64,000 nucleotides of DNA, from the NCBI RefSeq assembly GCF_021650705.1, contig NZ_CP087138.1, positions 4,704,501-4,768,500 of the forward strand, in the 5' to 3' direction. Under the pieces are notes generated by a model that was given only the letters and a program-made list of their open reading frames with translations, had not been told where the DNA came from and searched no databases. Each line of letters begins with the position of its first letter. Position 1 is the first letter of the stretch. The DNA comes from Pseudomonas sp. KNUC1026. Lineage in GTDB: Bacteria > Pseudomonadota > Gammaproteobacteria > Pseudomonadales > Pseudomonadaceae. Position numbers and translations under genes: made by a program. Positions 36,572 through 44,878 of the stretch are shown here, piece after piece.

Positions 36572-38452
36572 TCAGATCTTGAAGCCATCCACCAGCTGCT
36601 TGAGCCGGCCTGCCTGCTGCGACAACGCCGCGCAGTCACCCAAGGTGGCATTGAGGTTGGCCACGCCTTGCTGGTTCAGCGTGTTGATATGGGTAACGTC
36701 CACATTGAGCGTTTCCACCACGCTGCTCTGCTCCTCGGTAGCCGCCGCCACCGACTGGTTCATGCCGTCGATCTGGCCGATGCGCTGGGTCACTTCCTGC
36801 AAACGTTCGCCGGCCTGGTTGGCCACTTCCATGCTCGATTGGCTAGAGGCCTGGCTCTGGTTCATGGTCACCACCGCTTCCTGAGAGCCGGCCTGCAGCT
36901 CGCCGATCATGCCGTGAATCTCATCGGCCGACTGCTGGGTACGGTGCGCCAGGTTACGCACTTCATCGGCCACCACCGCGAAACCGCGGCCAGCATCGCC
37001 AGCACGGGCCGCTTCGATAGCCGCGTTGAGCGCCAGCAGGTTGGTTTGCTGGGAGATGCCTTTGATCACATCGAGAATCTGCCCGATGTTGTCGGTGCTG
37101 GCGTTGAGCTTCTCGATATGGGCGCAGGAGTCGCTGATTTTTGCCGACAGCGACGTCATTGCCTGCATGGTCTGCTCCACCACCGAGCGGCCAGCCTCGG
37201 CCTGATGACGCGCGCCGCTGGCCTGGCTGGAGGCGTCGGAGGCGTTGCGGGCGATTTCCTGTGCGGCGGCGCCCAGCTCGTTGATCGCTGCCGCCACACT
37301 ACTGGTGCGCGCGCTCTGCTCATCGAAACCGATGATCGACGCATTGGAAGACTCCACCACCCGCTCCGACAGGTCATGCACCTGGCGCGTGGCCGAGGAC
37401 ACTTCCTTGATCGAGGTGTGTACCCGCTCCACGAACTGGTTGAACGCGCCACCCAATTGGGCGAATTCATCGTTGCCCTGAATGCGCAGGCGGCGAGTCA
37501 GGTCGCCTTCACCTTGGGCGATGTCCTGCATGGCGCGGCCCATGTCGGTCAGCGGGCGCATCAGCGCGCTGATCAGCAGGCTCAACAGCAACGCGATCAA
37601 GCCCACCGCCACTACCATCGCCACCAGCGCAGAGCTGCGGAACTGGCGCAGCGGTGCGTAGGCTTTTTCGGCATCGATCGACAGGCCGATGTACCACTGC
37701 GCGCCCGGCAGGCCTTCGACTGGCGTGAACGAAAGCAGCCGCTTGGCCCCGCCGAGGGTCACTTCATGCAGTGGGCGGTCGAGGGTAATGGCCTGGCCGG
37801 GGTAGAGGTCCTTGAGGTTTTTCATCACCTGGGCTTTTTCGGGGCTGACGATCACCTGGCCATCAGCGCTCACCAGGAACGCGTAGCCGATGCCGCCGAA
37901 GTCGACCGAGTTGATCATCTTGACCAGGGTATCCAGGCTTACGTCGCCGCCGGCGACGCCCACTACCTTGCCGTTTTCACGGATAGGGCTGGCCACGGTC
38001 ACCACCAGGCCACCCACCGAAGCCTGATAGGGCGCGCTGATGATCGCCTTGTTGGCCTCCACGGTGCTGGTGTACCACGGGCGCTTGCGCGGGTCGTAGC
38101 CGGCAGGCATTTCTACGTCGGGGCGCTGGGTGAACACGCCGTTGTCGTCACCCACGTAGGTGAACTGGAAGGTGGAGGTGAGGCTGGGCTGGCCGATCAG
38201 CGTGCCCAGGTTGCTATGCACACCTTGCGCGGCAACGTTCTGTTGAAGGTTGTCCAGCAGCAGCACGCGGCCGCCGAGCCAATGCTGAACGCTGGTTGCG
38301 GTGAGTGCCCCCGCCTGGCTGACCGAAGCTTCGAGGTTCTGGTCGATGGTCTTGCGCTGCAGGTAATCGTTGTAGAACGTGAACAGGGCAAAGGCCACGA
38401 TCACTACTGCCGCCGCGGCCAACAGGATTTTGTGACGGAATTTAAGCGTCAT
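36572..38452 (-). CDS. Methyl-accepting chemotaxis protein with dCache domain (PctA-like, probable amino acid sensor)
   Basis: This chemoreceptor has 626 residues: one N-terminal membrane segment (ILLAAAAVVIVAFALFTFY), a large periplasmic dCache_1 domain, a second membrane segment (ALVAMVVAVGLIALLLSLLI), HAMP, and a signalling domain with QQTNLLALNAAIEAARAGDA and RGFAVVADEVRNLAHRT. The dCache region carries YDPRKRPWYTSTVEANKA, then APYQ and GGDVSLDTL, matching the Y-R-W-Y-Y-D amino-acid-binding signature of dCache_1AA receptors. Ligand class is therefore inferred as L-amino acids. The ATG at 38452 (MTLKFRHKI) is preferred over an upstream in-frame start; the ribosome-binding site is weak. Confidence 0.9.
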   Translation of the reverse strand: MTLKFRHKILLAAAAVVIVAFALFTFYNDYLQRKTIDQNLEASVSQAGALTATSVQHWLGGRVLLLDNLQQNVAAQGVHSNLGTLIGQPSLTSTFQFTYVGDDNGVFTQRPDVEMPAGYDPRKRPWYTSTVEANKAIISAPYQASVGGLVVTVASPIRENGKVVGVAGGDVSLDTLVKMINSVDFGGIGYAFLVSADGQVIVSPEKAQVMKNLKDLYPGQAITLDRPLHEVTLGGAKRLLSFTPVEGLPGAQWYIGLSIDAEKAYAPLRQFRSSALVAMVVAVGLIALLLSLLISALMRPLTDMGRAMQDIAQGEGDLTRRLRIQGNDEFAQLGGAFNQFVERVHTSIKEVSSATRQVHDLSERVVESSNASIIGFDEQSARTSSVAAAINELGAAAQEIARNASDASSQASGARHQAEAGRSVVEQTMQAMTSLSAKISDSCAHIEKLNASTDNIGQILDVIKGISQQTNLLALNAAIEAARAGDAGRGFAVVADEVRNLAHRTQQSADEIHGMIGELQAGSQEAVVTMNQSQASSQSSMEVANQAGERLQEVTQRIGQIDGMNQSVAAATEEQSSVVETLNVDVTHINTLNQQGVANLNATLGDCAALSQQAGRLKQLVDGFKI

Positions 38453-38777
38453 AGGGGGCACTCGATAGGTTTTCTTGGACCTGGCCGTCGGTTTGCGCAC
38501 GCAAAGACACCGCAGTCAGGCTCAACGGTTTTTCGGCCTGCTTCAACGTTCCTTTAACCTCTTGAGCCGTTCTGGACGAATAGTGGCCAGTATCGTAGAG
38601 GCATTATTTGGTTATCGAAAAATAGCCATAAGCTAATATGCAAATGTTGCATTATCTTTTTTTGTCACTGCGCTACCATCGGCTCACTTCTAGCGCCCTG
38701 AAACGGGCCCGAGTTCATGGCGAGACCGCGCGCGCGGATCGGCCCAACCTGCCTGCAAAGGCATCTGGAGACGATTC

Positions 38778-39732
38778 GTGCGTTACTTCAAGAAAATCGC
38801 CGCAGGCCTTGCTGCTGCCCTGCTCAGCGCCAGTGCCCTGGCTCAGACGCTGGTGGTCGGCGACCAAAGCTACAACGCCCGTGCGGTGATGGAGGCAGCC
38901 GGCGTGCTGGACGGCCTTCCCTACACGCTGGATTGGAAGCAATTTACGGCGGGCTCGCCGGTGGCTGAGGCCCTGAACGTGGGCAGCCTCGATATCGGCC
39001 TGTTGGGCGATGCTCCACCCTTGTTCCTTGGCGCGCTGGGCGCGCCGATCAAGGTAATCGGCGTCAGCCAGCAAAGCCGGCAGGGTGTTGCGATTCTGGT
39101 GCGCAAGGATTCCGACATCCACGGCCTTCAGGACTTGCGCGGCAAGCGTGCGGCGATCTGGAAAGGCTCCTGGAGCCAGCAACTGCTGCTGACCGCGCTC
39201 GACAAAGCCGGCGTGCCGCGCGATGCCCTGCAATACAGCTACCTCAGCGCTCTGGATGCCTCCCACGCACTGGATGGAGGTTCGGTCGACGTGATCGCCA
39301 CCTGGGAGCCCTACGTCACTCAGCAGGAGCGCCAGGGCGCGCGGGTGCTCGCCACCGCCGAAGGGCTGATTCCGGCGCAGAGTTTCGTGGTCGCCAACGA
39401 TGGCGCCATCAAGGAAAAACGCGCGCAGATCGAAGACTTCCTCAAGCGCCTGCGCAAGGCCCGCGACTGGGCTCTGAGCGACCCTGCACACACCGCCGCC
39501 TACGCCGAGGCCTGGGCCAGGAGCAGCCGCGCCGACAGCGAGATCGCACGCATCTGGTTCGCCCGCGCGCAAACCGACGTCACCGCGCCCAGCGCCGAGA
39601 CCGTGGCCAACGCCCAGAAGACCGTCGACTTCTTCGGCAGGCTTGGGCCTGATCAAAACCTACTCGGCCGCCGGGCTGTTCGACACCTCATTCTCGGGTG
39701 CGCTGGCCGGTAGCCAGGAGGTCCGCCAATGA
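38778..39732 (+). CDS. Aliphatic sulfonate-type ABC substrate-binding protein (SsuA-like), one frameshift
   Basis: This is a periplasmic binding protein with signal peptide MRYFKKIAAGLAAALLSASA. The body has the SsuA/TauA pattern: FTAGSPVAEALNVGSLDIGL, GDAPPLFLGALG, LRGKRAAIWKGSWSQQLLL and VIATWEPYVTQQ. An extra T at 39643-39644 breaks the last 30 codons. Removing it gives FGRLGLIKTYSAAGLFDTSF and so on, with a stop at 39730-39732 that overlaps the next ATG, for 317 residues. The start is GTG at 38778 with TGGAG upstream. No permease or ATPase accompanies it. Confidence 0.83.
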
Positions 39733-41033
39733 GCAAGCGGCAGATCAAGCTGGGTGCGCTGACCATGGGGTGCGGCGGCCCCGGCCGGCATAACCTGTGG
39801 CTGGACCCCGAGCTGCCCGCCGATGCCAGCGTCAACATCGATTGGTACGTGAGCATCGCTCAGCAGGCCGAGGCTGCGCTGTTCGACCTGATCTTCATCG
39901 TCGACAGCCAGTTCATCACCCCCGGCTCGCCCTCGCATTACCTCAACCGCCTGGAGCCGTTGACCTTGCTCTCGGCACTGGCTATGGCAACCCGCCACCT
40001 GGGCTTGGTGGGCACCCTCACCACCTCTTACAACGCGCCGTTCAATGTCGCCCGCCGGCTTGCCTCGCTCGACCTGATAAGCAAAGGCCGGGCAGGCTGG
40101 AACGTGGTCACCAGCGGAGATGCCGGCACGGCGGGCAATTACAGCCGCGATGAGCATTACGACTACGACACCCGCTACGGCCGTGCCGCCGAGCACGTGA
40201 AGGTGGTGCAGGGCTTGTGGCAATCCTATGAAGACGGTGCCTTTGTGCGCGACCGCAGCACTGGCCAGTTTCTCGACCCGGCCAAGCTGCATGCGCTGAA
40301 CCACAGGGGTGAGCACTTCCAGGTCGTCGGCCCGTTGAACATCCAGCGCTCGCCACAGGGCCAGCCGGTGATCTTCCAGGCAGGGGATTCGGAGCAGGGC
40401 CGCGAGCTGGGGGCCGCCACAGCGGATGTGATCTTCACTCACGCTGCAAGCATCGAGCAGGGCCAGGCCTTCTACCGCGACGTCAAAGGCCGCGCCGAGC
40501 GCCTTGGCCGAGATCCTGAGCAGTTGCTGGTGCTACCCGGCGCGGAGATCTATGTGGGCGACACCGACGAGCACGCCCGCGAGATCGAGCGCCACTACCA
40601 TCAGGCCGACCACAGCTTCGAGCTGGCCCTGAAGGAGTTCGGCCGTAACTTCGGCTGGCATGACTTCAGCCAGTACGACCTCGATGCGCCGTTCCCGCAA
40701 CAAAGCCTGGAGGCTGCGCGCAGCAGCTTTTTCACCAATGCCAAGCGCATTGCCGACCAGGCCCGCGAAAAGGGCTTCACTCTGCGCCAGGCAGTGGAGT
40801 TCGGCCGCCAGCTGCGCCCAGGTGCATTCGTGGGCAGCGCCGCGACCGTCGCCGAAAAGATGGCCACCTGGTTCGAGGCGCGTGCGCTGGATGGCTTCAA
40901 CATCTATATCGGCCATCCTGAACAGTTTCGGCGTTTCACGCAGGAGGTGGTGCCGTTGTTGCAGGAGCGCGGCGTGTACCGAACGGCCTATGAGGGGACA
41001 ACCTTGCGGGAGAGCCTGGGGTTGGCTCGGTGA
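39729..41033 (+). CDS. Flavin-dependent monooxygenase of the NtaA/SnaA/DszA family
   Basis: This is a luciferase-like two-component monooxygenase of 434 residues that uses reduced FMN supplied by a separate reductase. The family pattern is visible: LDLISKGRAGWNVVTSGDAG, HYDYDTRYGRAAEHVKVVQG and FQAGDSEQGRELGAATADVI. Members desulfonate or oxidise organosulfur or aminocarboxylate compounds. Overlap with the sulfonate-binding protein (ATGA) argues for organosulfur scavenging. No flavin reductase is adjacent. Confidence 0.88.
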   Translation: MSKRQIKLGALTMGCGGPGRHNLWLDPELPADASVNIDWYVSIAQQAEAALFDLIFIVDSQFITPGSPSHYLNRLEPLTLLSALAMATRHLGLVGTLTTSYNAPFNVARRLASLDLISKGRAGWNVVTSGDAGTAGNYSRDEHYDYDTRYGRAAEHVKVVQGLWQSYEDGAFVRDRSTGQFLDPAKLHALNHRGEHFQVVGPLNIQRSPQGQPVIFQAGDSEQGRELGAATADVIFTHAASIEQGQAFYRDVKGRAERLGRDPEQLLVLPGAEIYVGDTDEHAREIERHYHQADHSFELALKEFGRNFGWHDFSQYDLDAPFPQQSLEAARSSFFTNAKRIADQAREKGFTLRQAVEFGRQLRPGAFVGSAATVAEKMATWFEARALDGFNIYIGHPEQFRRFTQEVVPLLQERGVYRTAYEGTTLRESLGLAR

Positions 41034-41071
41034 CCGGCCAAACGCGGCTGTTCAGCCATTTCCGGCAGGCG

Positions 41072-41090
41072 TGATAGCCAATGGCTTACA
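41072..41090 (+). promoter_or_regulatory. GacA-type upstream element (imperfect)
   Basis: TGATAG-N7-CTTACA resembles the TGTAAG-N6-CTTACA upstream element of rsm small-RNA promoters. The right half is exact; the left half has two mismatches and the spacer is one base longer. It lies about 60-75 bp before the predicted RNA start, the usual distance. Confidence 0.5.
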
Positions 41091-41148
41091 CGCACTGGTG
41101 GCAATGTCCACTATTGCCCGAACGGCTCAGGCCCTGAATCTACACCTA

Positions 41149-41267
41149 CCCAACGCGCTGCCACGGATTGCAGCGCGACGATCAAGGAAGGTCGACCATG
41201 GCCAGGAGGCTACCGGCAGGATGCTGGAATGGTGATGGGCACAGAACCCGCTTCGGCGGGTTTTTTT
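41149..41267 (+). ncRNA. RsmX/Y/Z-type small RNA sequestering RsmA/RsmE
   Basis: Four hairpins follow one another, each with GGA in the loop: GCGCTGC-cacGGAtt-GCAGCGC (41155-41176), CGATC-aaGGAa-GGTCG (41179-41194), TGGCC-aGGA-GGCTA (41199-41212) and CCGGC-aGGAt-GCTGG (41213-41227). A strong terminator AACCCGC-TTCG-GCGGGTT with seven T ends the unit (41245-41267). Length of about 119 nt, GGA-loop density and terminator are the hallmarks of the Gac/Rsm regulatory RNAs, which titrate the translational repressors RsmA/RsmE. A GacA-like element lies upstream. The exact 5' end and which of X, Y or Z it is cannot be fixed from this sequence. Confidence 0.82.
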
Positions 41268-41318
41268 GTGGGCGCGATTTGAGCGCTGATGCTGGATGGC
41301 GCTACCTACCGGAATGGA

Positions 41319-41873
41319 TCAGGACGCCCCGGGCGGCAACCACTGCGAACCGCCGTAACGCCGCCGCAGCCACGTTGCTGGCCACATCACCAGGCTCTGC
41401 ACTGCCAGGTACTCCACGAAACGGAACGGCGCCACTACCCAGCCGCTCAGCTCACGCACCACGGCACCCTGGGCGTCGACGAAACGGAAATCGTAATTCA
41501 CGGCCGTGGTGCCAGCGGCCTGGCTCACCGACTCGTGCGTCTGCAACACCGCCCCGGCCGGTGCGAACAGCCATTCCAGCGGCTGGTTGTAGAGCGGGTT
41601 GCCTCGCATGTCGAGGAACATCCCCATGTACGCGAAGAACACGATCACCAGCGCTGCGGGAACGGGCTTGTCCCAACTGAGCCGGGCTTTCCAGGCGATC
41701 AGGCAGAACACCAGTAACAAGGCCGCACTGGCAAAACCGTCGATGAACACAATGCCCTGGAATATGCCGAAGAAGGCCAGGCCGATCAGCCCCAGGCAGG
41801 CGATGCCGGCGATGGCGACCATGAAGATCGTCAGCACGGTGGTGAGCGGGGAGCGGGGCTTGGGTGTGGTCAT
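41319..41873 (-). CDS. Hypothetical membrane protein
   Basis: This 184-residue protein has three N-terminal hydrophobic segments (VLTIFMVAIAGIACLGLIGL, FIDGFASAALLLVFCLIAW, AALVIVFFAYMGMFLDM). A soluble C-terminal part carries NYDFRFVDAQGAVVRELSGW, followed by a short hydrophobic patch. I do not recognise the family. It is convergent with the small-RNA gene; the terminator between them could serve the RNA only. Start ATG at 41871-41873. Confidence 0.7.
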   Translation of the reverse strand: MTTPKPRSPLTTVLTIFMVAIAGIACLGLIGLAFFGIFQGIVFIDGFASAALLLVFCLIAWKARLSWDKPVPAALVIVFFAYMGMFLDMRGNPLYNQPLEWLFAPAGAVLQTHESVSQAAGTTAVNYDFRFVDAQGAVVRELSGWVVAPFRFVEYLAVQSLVMWPATWLRRRYGGSQWLPPGAS

Positions 41874-42033
41874 GGGGCTAATTTAGCGTTTAGCGGTGGG
41901 TTGTGGTTTCAGTTGAGGAGGGGATGATTGTGAGTGGCGGCCGGCGCGCGGTAGATGGCACGCCGCCAGCCCCATAAGAAGCCAGTGGGCTTTCGTTGAT
42001 CTGGTGTGCTTTGAGGTGATCACTACTTGCCAC

Positions 42034-42360
42034 TCAGGCGTCGGCCGGACGCTTGCTAGTGCACAAATCCTCAATATGAACCGCGTGATCTGGAAACCTC
42101 GCGATGATTTCAAGCTGCCCACCCATCGCCTCGATCACGCGGCGTACAGAGCTCACATACATATCGGCACGCTTTTCCAGCTTAGCGACGCTGCCTTGGC
42201 TGATGTCCAGCCGCTTGGCGAGCGTTTCCTGCGAAAGCTGGCGAGCGCGACGCAGTTCGCTCAGGCTCATCTGAAGCTCCATTTGTGCCGCGCGCTCCTG
42301 TGCCACGGCACGAGCAGACGCTGGCATTGCGTCTCTTAATTCGGAAAATTTCTTAGGCAT
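42034..42360 (-). CDS. XRE-family antitoxin, HigA-like
   Basis: This 108-residue DNA-binding antitoxin carries the helix-turn-helix LRRARQLSQETLAKRLDISQ, then GSVAKLEKRADMYVSSVRRV, and the family C-terminus EAMGGQLEIIARFPDHAVHI. Such proteins repress their own operon and neutralise a RelE/HigB-type toxin encoded just upstream. Here only the C-terminal stub of the toxin remains (42353-42448), with its stop codon overlapping this gene's start region, so the antitoxin is an orphan. It marks the left part of the accessory island. Confidence 0.83.
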   Translation of the reverse strand: MPKKFSELRDAMPASARAVAQERAAQMELQMSLSELRRARQLSQETLAKRLDISQGSVAKLEKRADMYVSSVRRVIEAMGGQLEIIARFPDHAVHIEDLCTSKRPADA

Positions 42361-42448
42361 TGGATTTCTCCTCAGTCAGGGAAAAGAGTTCGGCAAGATG
42401 CTCGTCGTAGATTACGTAATTGGAGAGGTACCTCGCGAGGCCGACAGC
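42353..42448 (-). pseudogene. C-terminal remnant of a RelE/HigB-type toxin
   Basis: The open frame ends with YVIYDEHLAELFSL followed by a stop at 42353-42355 that overlaps the antitoxin's start (ATGCCTAA). IYDEHLAEL matches the usual C-terminal (R)LYDEHLAEL of HigB-type toxins. In-frame TGA at 42449-42451 closes it 31 codons upstream, and no other part of the toxin is recognisable in 42450-42609. It is therefore a truncated, nonfunctional toxin gene. Confidence 0.55.
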
Positions 42449-42609
42449 TCAGGTCAACGGATTGAGCCTGGGCGCGGATTCCACTCCTGGATCCGCCGCA
42501 GGCTCCGTAAGTTTTCCCTTCTAGGTCAAACTGGCCATAATCACGCTCTTTACCTTATTCAGCGGAAAGGCTGCCCTCGCGTGGCGGCGCCCCCTTGCAA
42601 GGATCACTC

Positions 42610-43428
42610 ATGAGCTTTTTCCGGAAGTTGTTAGGCCTCTCACCTAAAGCCGCTGAGCAGCCAGCACCCTCAAGTTCACAGGGCGAGCACTCGCCCAGCA
42701 GCCACAACGTCTCTGATGCAGCCAATCAGGCCGCCCGTGAGGCCGGCGCTGAATGCCTGGATCGCCACTGGCAGTCGGTGGGCACCGTGGAGCCGGATGT
42801 GCTGGCCTACCTGATGAGCCCGAGCTTTTCGGGAGGCCCGCATTGGCCATCCACTCGGCAGGCTTATCGAGTCGTGCGCCGTGGTGATTCGATCATCCTG
42901 GCGACCGAAGGCCTTTCAGACCCTTTCGATGATGAAGAAGGGCAGGGCAACGGCTTCGAGATGGAGCTGTTTCTGGAAACCGCAGACATCCCGGAACAGG
43001 CTCGCGGCACGCCGGGCGAGGTCGACCCGCTCAAGTACAGCTGGGCTTTCGAGCTGATCGAACACGTGGCGGGCACCGTGGCCGATGCTGGCGGCATCGT
43101 CGGGCAGGTCGAGCAATACGGCGCGCTGTCTCTGGAGCTGCCTGGCGTAAGCCAGTCGCGGCACATGGGCGAGCAGATTCCCCCAATGTTCGTGAGCGAA
43201 GATGACTCGGTTGGCGTTCTGCTAGGCGGCCCGGCACCTGACTTCGCGACGCGGCTGGACGGCATGCCGTTGTCTCCGGTGACGCTCATCCCCGTCGTGC
43301 TGATCACGGCTGCGGAGCTCGACTACGTACGTGCTGGCGGGCGTGCTGCTCGTGAAGATCTGGTGCAGCGCCTGCAGTCGGCCGGTGTGGGCCATCGCAG
43401 TAACTTGCTGCGTGCCAGCGTGGTTTGA
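42610..43428 (+). CDS. SUFU (suppressor of fused)-like domain protein, possible immunity protein
   Basis: This 272-residue protein has a low-complexity linker (about residues 15-45) and then a domain that looks like the bacterial suppressor-of-fused fold: YRVVRRGDSIILATEGLSDP, GFEMELFLETADIP, YSWAFELIEHVAGTVAD, and the C-terminal SPVTLIPVVLITAAELDYVR. In bacteria this fold is common among immunity proteins of polymorphic toxin systems. No toxin gene is adjacent. The ATG at 42610 lies about nine bases after AAGGA. Assignment is by pattern, not alignment. Confidence 0.55.
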   Translation: MSFFRKLLGLSPKAAEQPAPSSSQGEHSPSSHNVSDAANQAAREAGAECLDRHWQSVGTVEPDVLAYLMSPSFSGGPHWPSTRQAYRVVRRGDSIILATEGLSDPFDDEEGQGNGFEMELFLETADIPEQARGTPGEVDPLKYSWAFELIEHVAGTVADAGGIVGQVEQYGALSLELPGVSQSRHMGEQIPPMFVSEDDSVGVLLGGPAPDFATRLDGMPLSPVTLIPVVLITAAELDYVRAGGRAAREDLVQRLQSAGVGHRSNLLRASVV

Positions 43429-43485
43429 GCGGGCCCTTTGCTGGTTTCACTCCAGGCCACAACAAGGGCCTACGGATACTGAGAA

Positions 43486-44085
43486 ATGTTATCTGCACAA
43501 CAAGCCAGCGCCATCGTTCTCGCCCTTTTTGATGGTCGCATCAGAGACGGCCAGCCAGAGCGATTTGTGATTCAGGCTTGCGAGCTTTCGGCGGGTGGCG
43601 ATTACTGGGTGATTCGCTGCAACAGTGAAGATTATGTTGTGCATGGCAAGGCTGAGTACTGTTACGTCGGCGTCAATGCTCATCTCATCGATGTAGTGAC
43701 CGGTGAGCATGAGTCAGTGGCCAGTTGCTTTAGTGTCGAGGAGTATCTTCAGGACAAGCATGCCCTCAAGGTCGCCGCCGGCAACAGCTATGTGCTATGC
43801 CCGGCCTTCTCGCGCGAAGACAAAGTTGCGCTGCTCAACCTGCGCCGAATGCTTTCGTGTTCATATCCAGAGGTTTTTGCATTGTTGTCGGGTGCCGGTC
43901 GGCAGTGGCTGACTGGAATACGCAGGCATATGGAGCATATTCAGCGATTGCTTGAGCGCCAGGGCGTCGCCACGGTCATCGAATTGGTCCCGAGCGCCGC
44001 CGGTGCTGTTTCAGTGGGGCCGGAAACCTGGCATATCGAGGCGGTACTGAGAGCCCTTCACAAAAGGTTTGGAGAGGGCGGCTGA
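43486..44085 (+). CDS. Protein with Imm35/YrhB-like N-terminal domain
   Basis: This protein has 199 residues. The N-terminal 75 residues (FVIQACELSAGGDYWVIRCN, SEDYVVHGKAEYCYVGVNAH, LIDVVTGEHESVAS) have the pattern of the Imm35/YrhB immunity domain, in which a Y-W-V/F-x-Y/C-N-S strand precedes a G-N/V-A-P/H-L-I-V/D-x-x-T-G-E turn. The C-terminal half (LLNLRRMLSCSYPEVFALLS onwards) is unrecognised. It lies 57 bp after the SUFU-like gene in the same direction, so two immunity-like genes stand together without a toxin. Confidence 0.55.
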   Translation: MLSAQQASAIVLALFDGRIRDGQPERFVIQACELSAGGDYWVIRCNSEDYVVHGKAEYCYVGVNAHLIDVVTGEHESVASCFSVEEYLQDKHALKVAAGNSYVLCPAFSREDKVALLNLRRMLSCSYPEVFALLSGAGRQWLTGIRRHMEHIQRLLERQGVATVIELVPSAAGAVSVGPETWHIEAVLRALHKRFGEGG

Positions 44086-44148
44086 CCGCTGCACTTCCTG
44101 GCCTCTCGAAGATAGAGGCTTGGCCCATCACTCATGTGGGAATCAAGG

Positions 44149-44613
44149 ATGAAATACGAGATACGCCGCGCCATCACCGAAGATGCTGCGCAAATCAGCC
44201 GCATCGTGATCGCCGCCCTGCGCCGGTCCAATTCGGCGGATTACCCAGCTGAGCTGATTGCTCAAGTGGAGCGCAACTTTACGCCGGAGGCGGTCTGCGA
44301 ATTGCTGAGCAGGCGGGCCGTATTCGTGGCATCGCTCGATGGCCAGGTGGTCGGCACTGCGAGCCTTGAGGGGAGCGTGGTGAGAAGCGTGTTCGTCGAT
44401 CCGGAATGCCACGGGCAAGGTATTGGCCGGTTGTTGATGGAGGCTGTTCACGCCTTTGCTATAAGCGCGGAGGTGAGCCTGCTGAAGGTTCCGTCTTCCA
44501 TTACGGCGCAGGGCTTTTATGAGGCGCTTGGGTATCGAGCGGTTCGTGAGGTGTTTCACGAGGGTGAGCGCACTATCGTCATGGAGATGCGGTTGGAGGG
44601 GGCTCAAGGCTGA
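44149..44613 (+). CDS. GNAT family N-acetyltransferase
   Basis: This 154-residue acetyl-CoA-dependent transferase shows acetyl-CoA-binding motif A, VRSVFVDPECHGQGIGRLLM, with the Q/R-x-x-G-x-G/A loop. The first strand is YEIRRAITEDAAQISRIVIAA and the last is FYEALGYRAVREVFHEGERT. The substrate is unknown; GNATs in such islands range from antibiotic modification to antitoxin-linked toxins. The ATG at 44149 has CAAGG upstream. It sits 63 bp after the Imm35-like gene. Confidence 0.88.
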   Translation: MKYEIRRAITEDAAQISRIVIAALRRSNSADYPAELIAQVERNFTPEAVCELLSRRAVFVASLDGQVVGTASLEGSVVRSVFVDPECHGQGIGRLLMEAVHAFAISAEVSLLKVPSSITAQGFYEALGYRAVREVFHEGERTIVMEMRLEGAQG

Positions 44614-44641
44614 GCGGAGAGTGCGGAGAAGGCCCGGAAAC

Positions 44642-44878
44642 GCAAACAACGCCTTGGGGAACCAAATCACGCCGTGGGCGCTTGATAAGTCGAGCTGGCT
44701 CTTCGCTGGATCAATGCGCAGCGGTAAGCGAGCTGCGGCGATCATGAGCCTGACCCAACCGGCGCACATGAACGGGCATGATTCGTATGCGTATCTCAAG
44801 GATGCACTGATGCAGTTGCCGATGCAGAAGGCTGGCGAGATCGAGCAACTGCTGCCGCATCAGTGGATGCCGGGCTGA
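44642..44878 (+). pseudogene. C-terminal fragment of an IS66-family transposase
   Basis: The translated stretch NNALGNQITPWALDKSSWLF, AGSMRSGKRAAAIMSLTQ, NGHDSYAYLKDALMQLP and EQLLPHQW is the well-known C-terminus of IS66 TnpC. Everything upstream of about 79 residues is missing, so it is a remnant. It shows that the segment between the immunity-like genes and the AAA ATPase was assembled by insertion events. Confidence 0.85.

Noticed and set aside
41187..41290. Small open frame starting at the ATG near 41198 (MARRLPAGCWNGDG)
   Set aside because: It runs through the hairpins and terminator of the small RNA; the structure explains the sequence better than a peptide.
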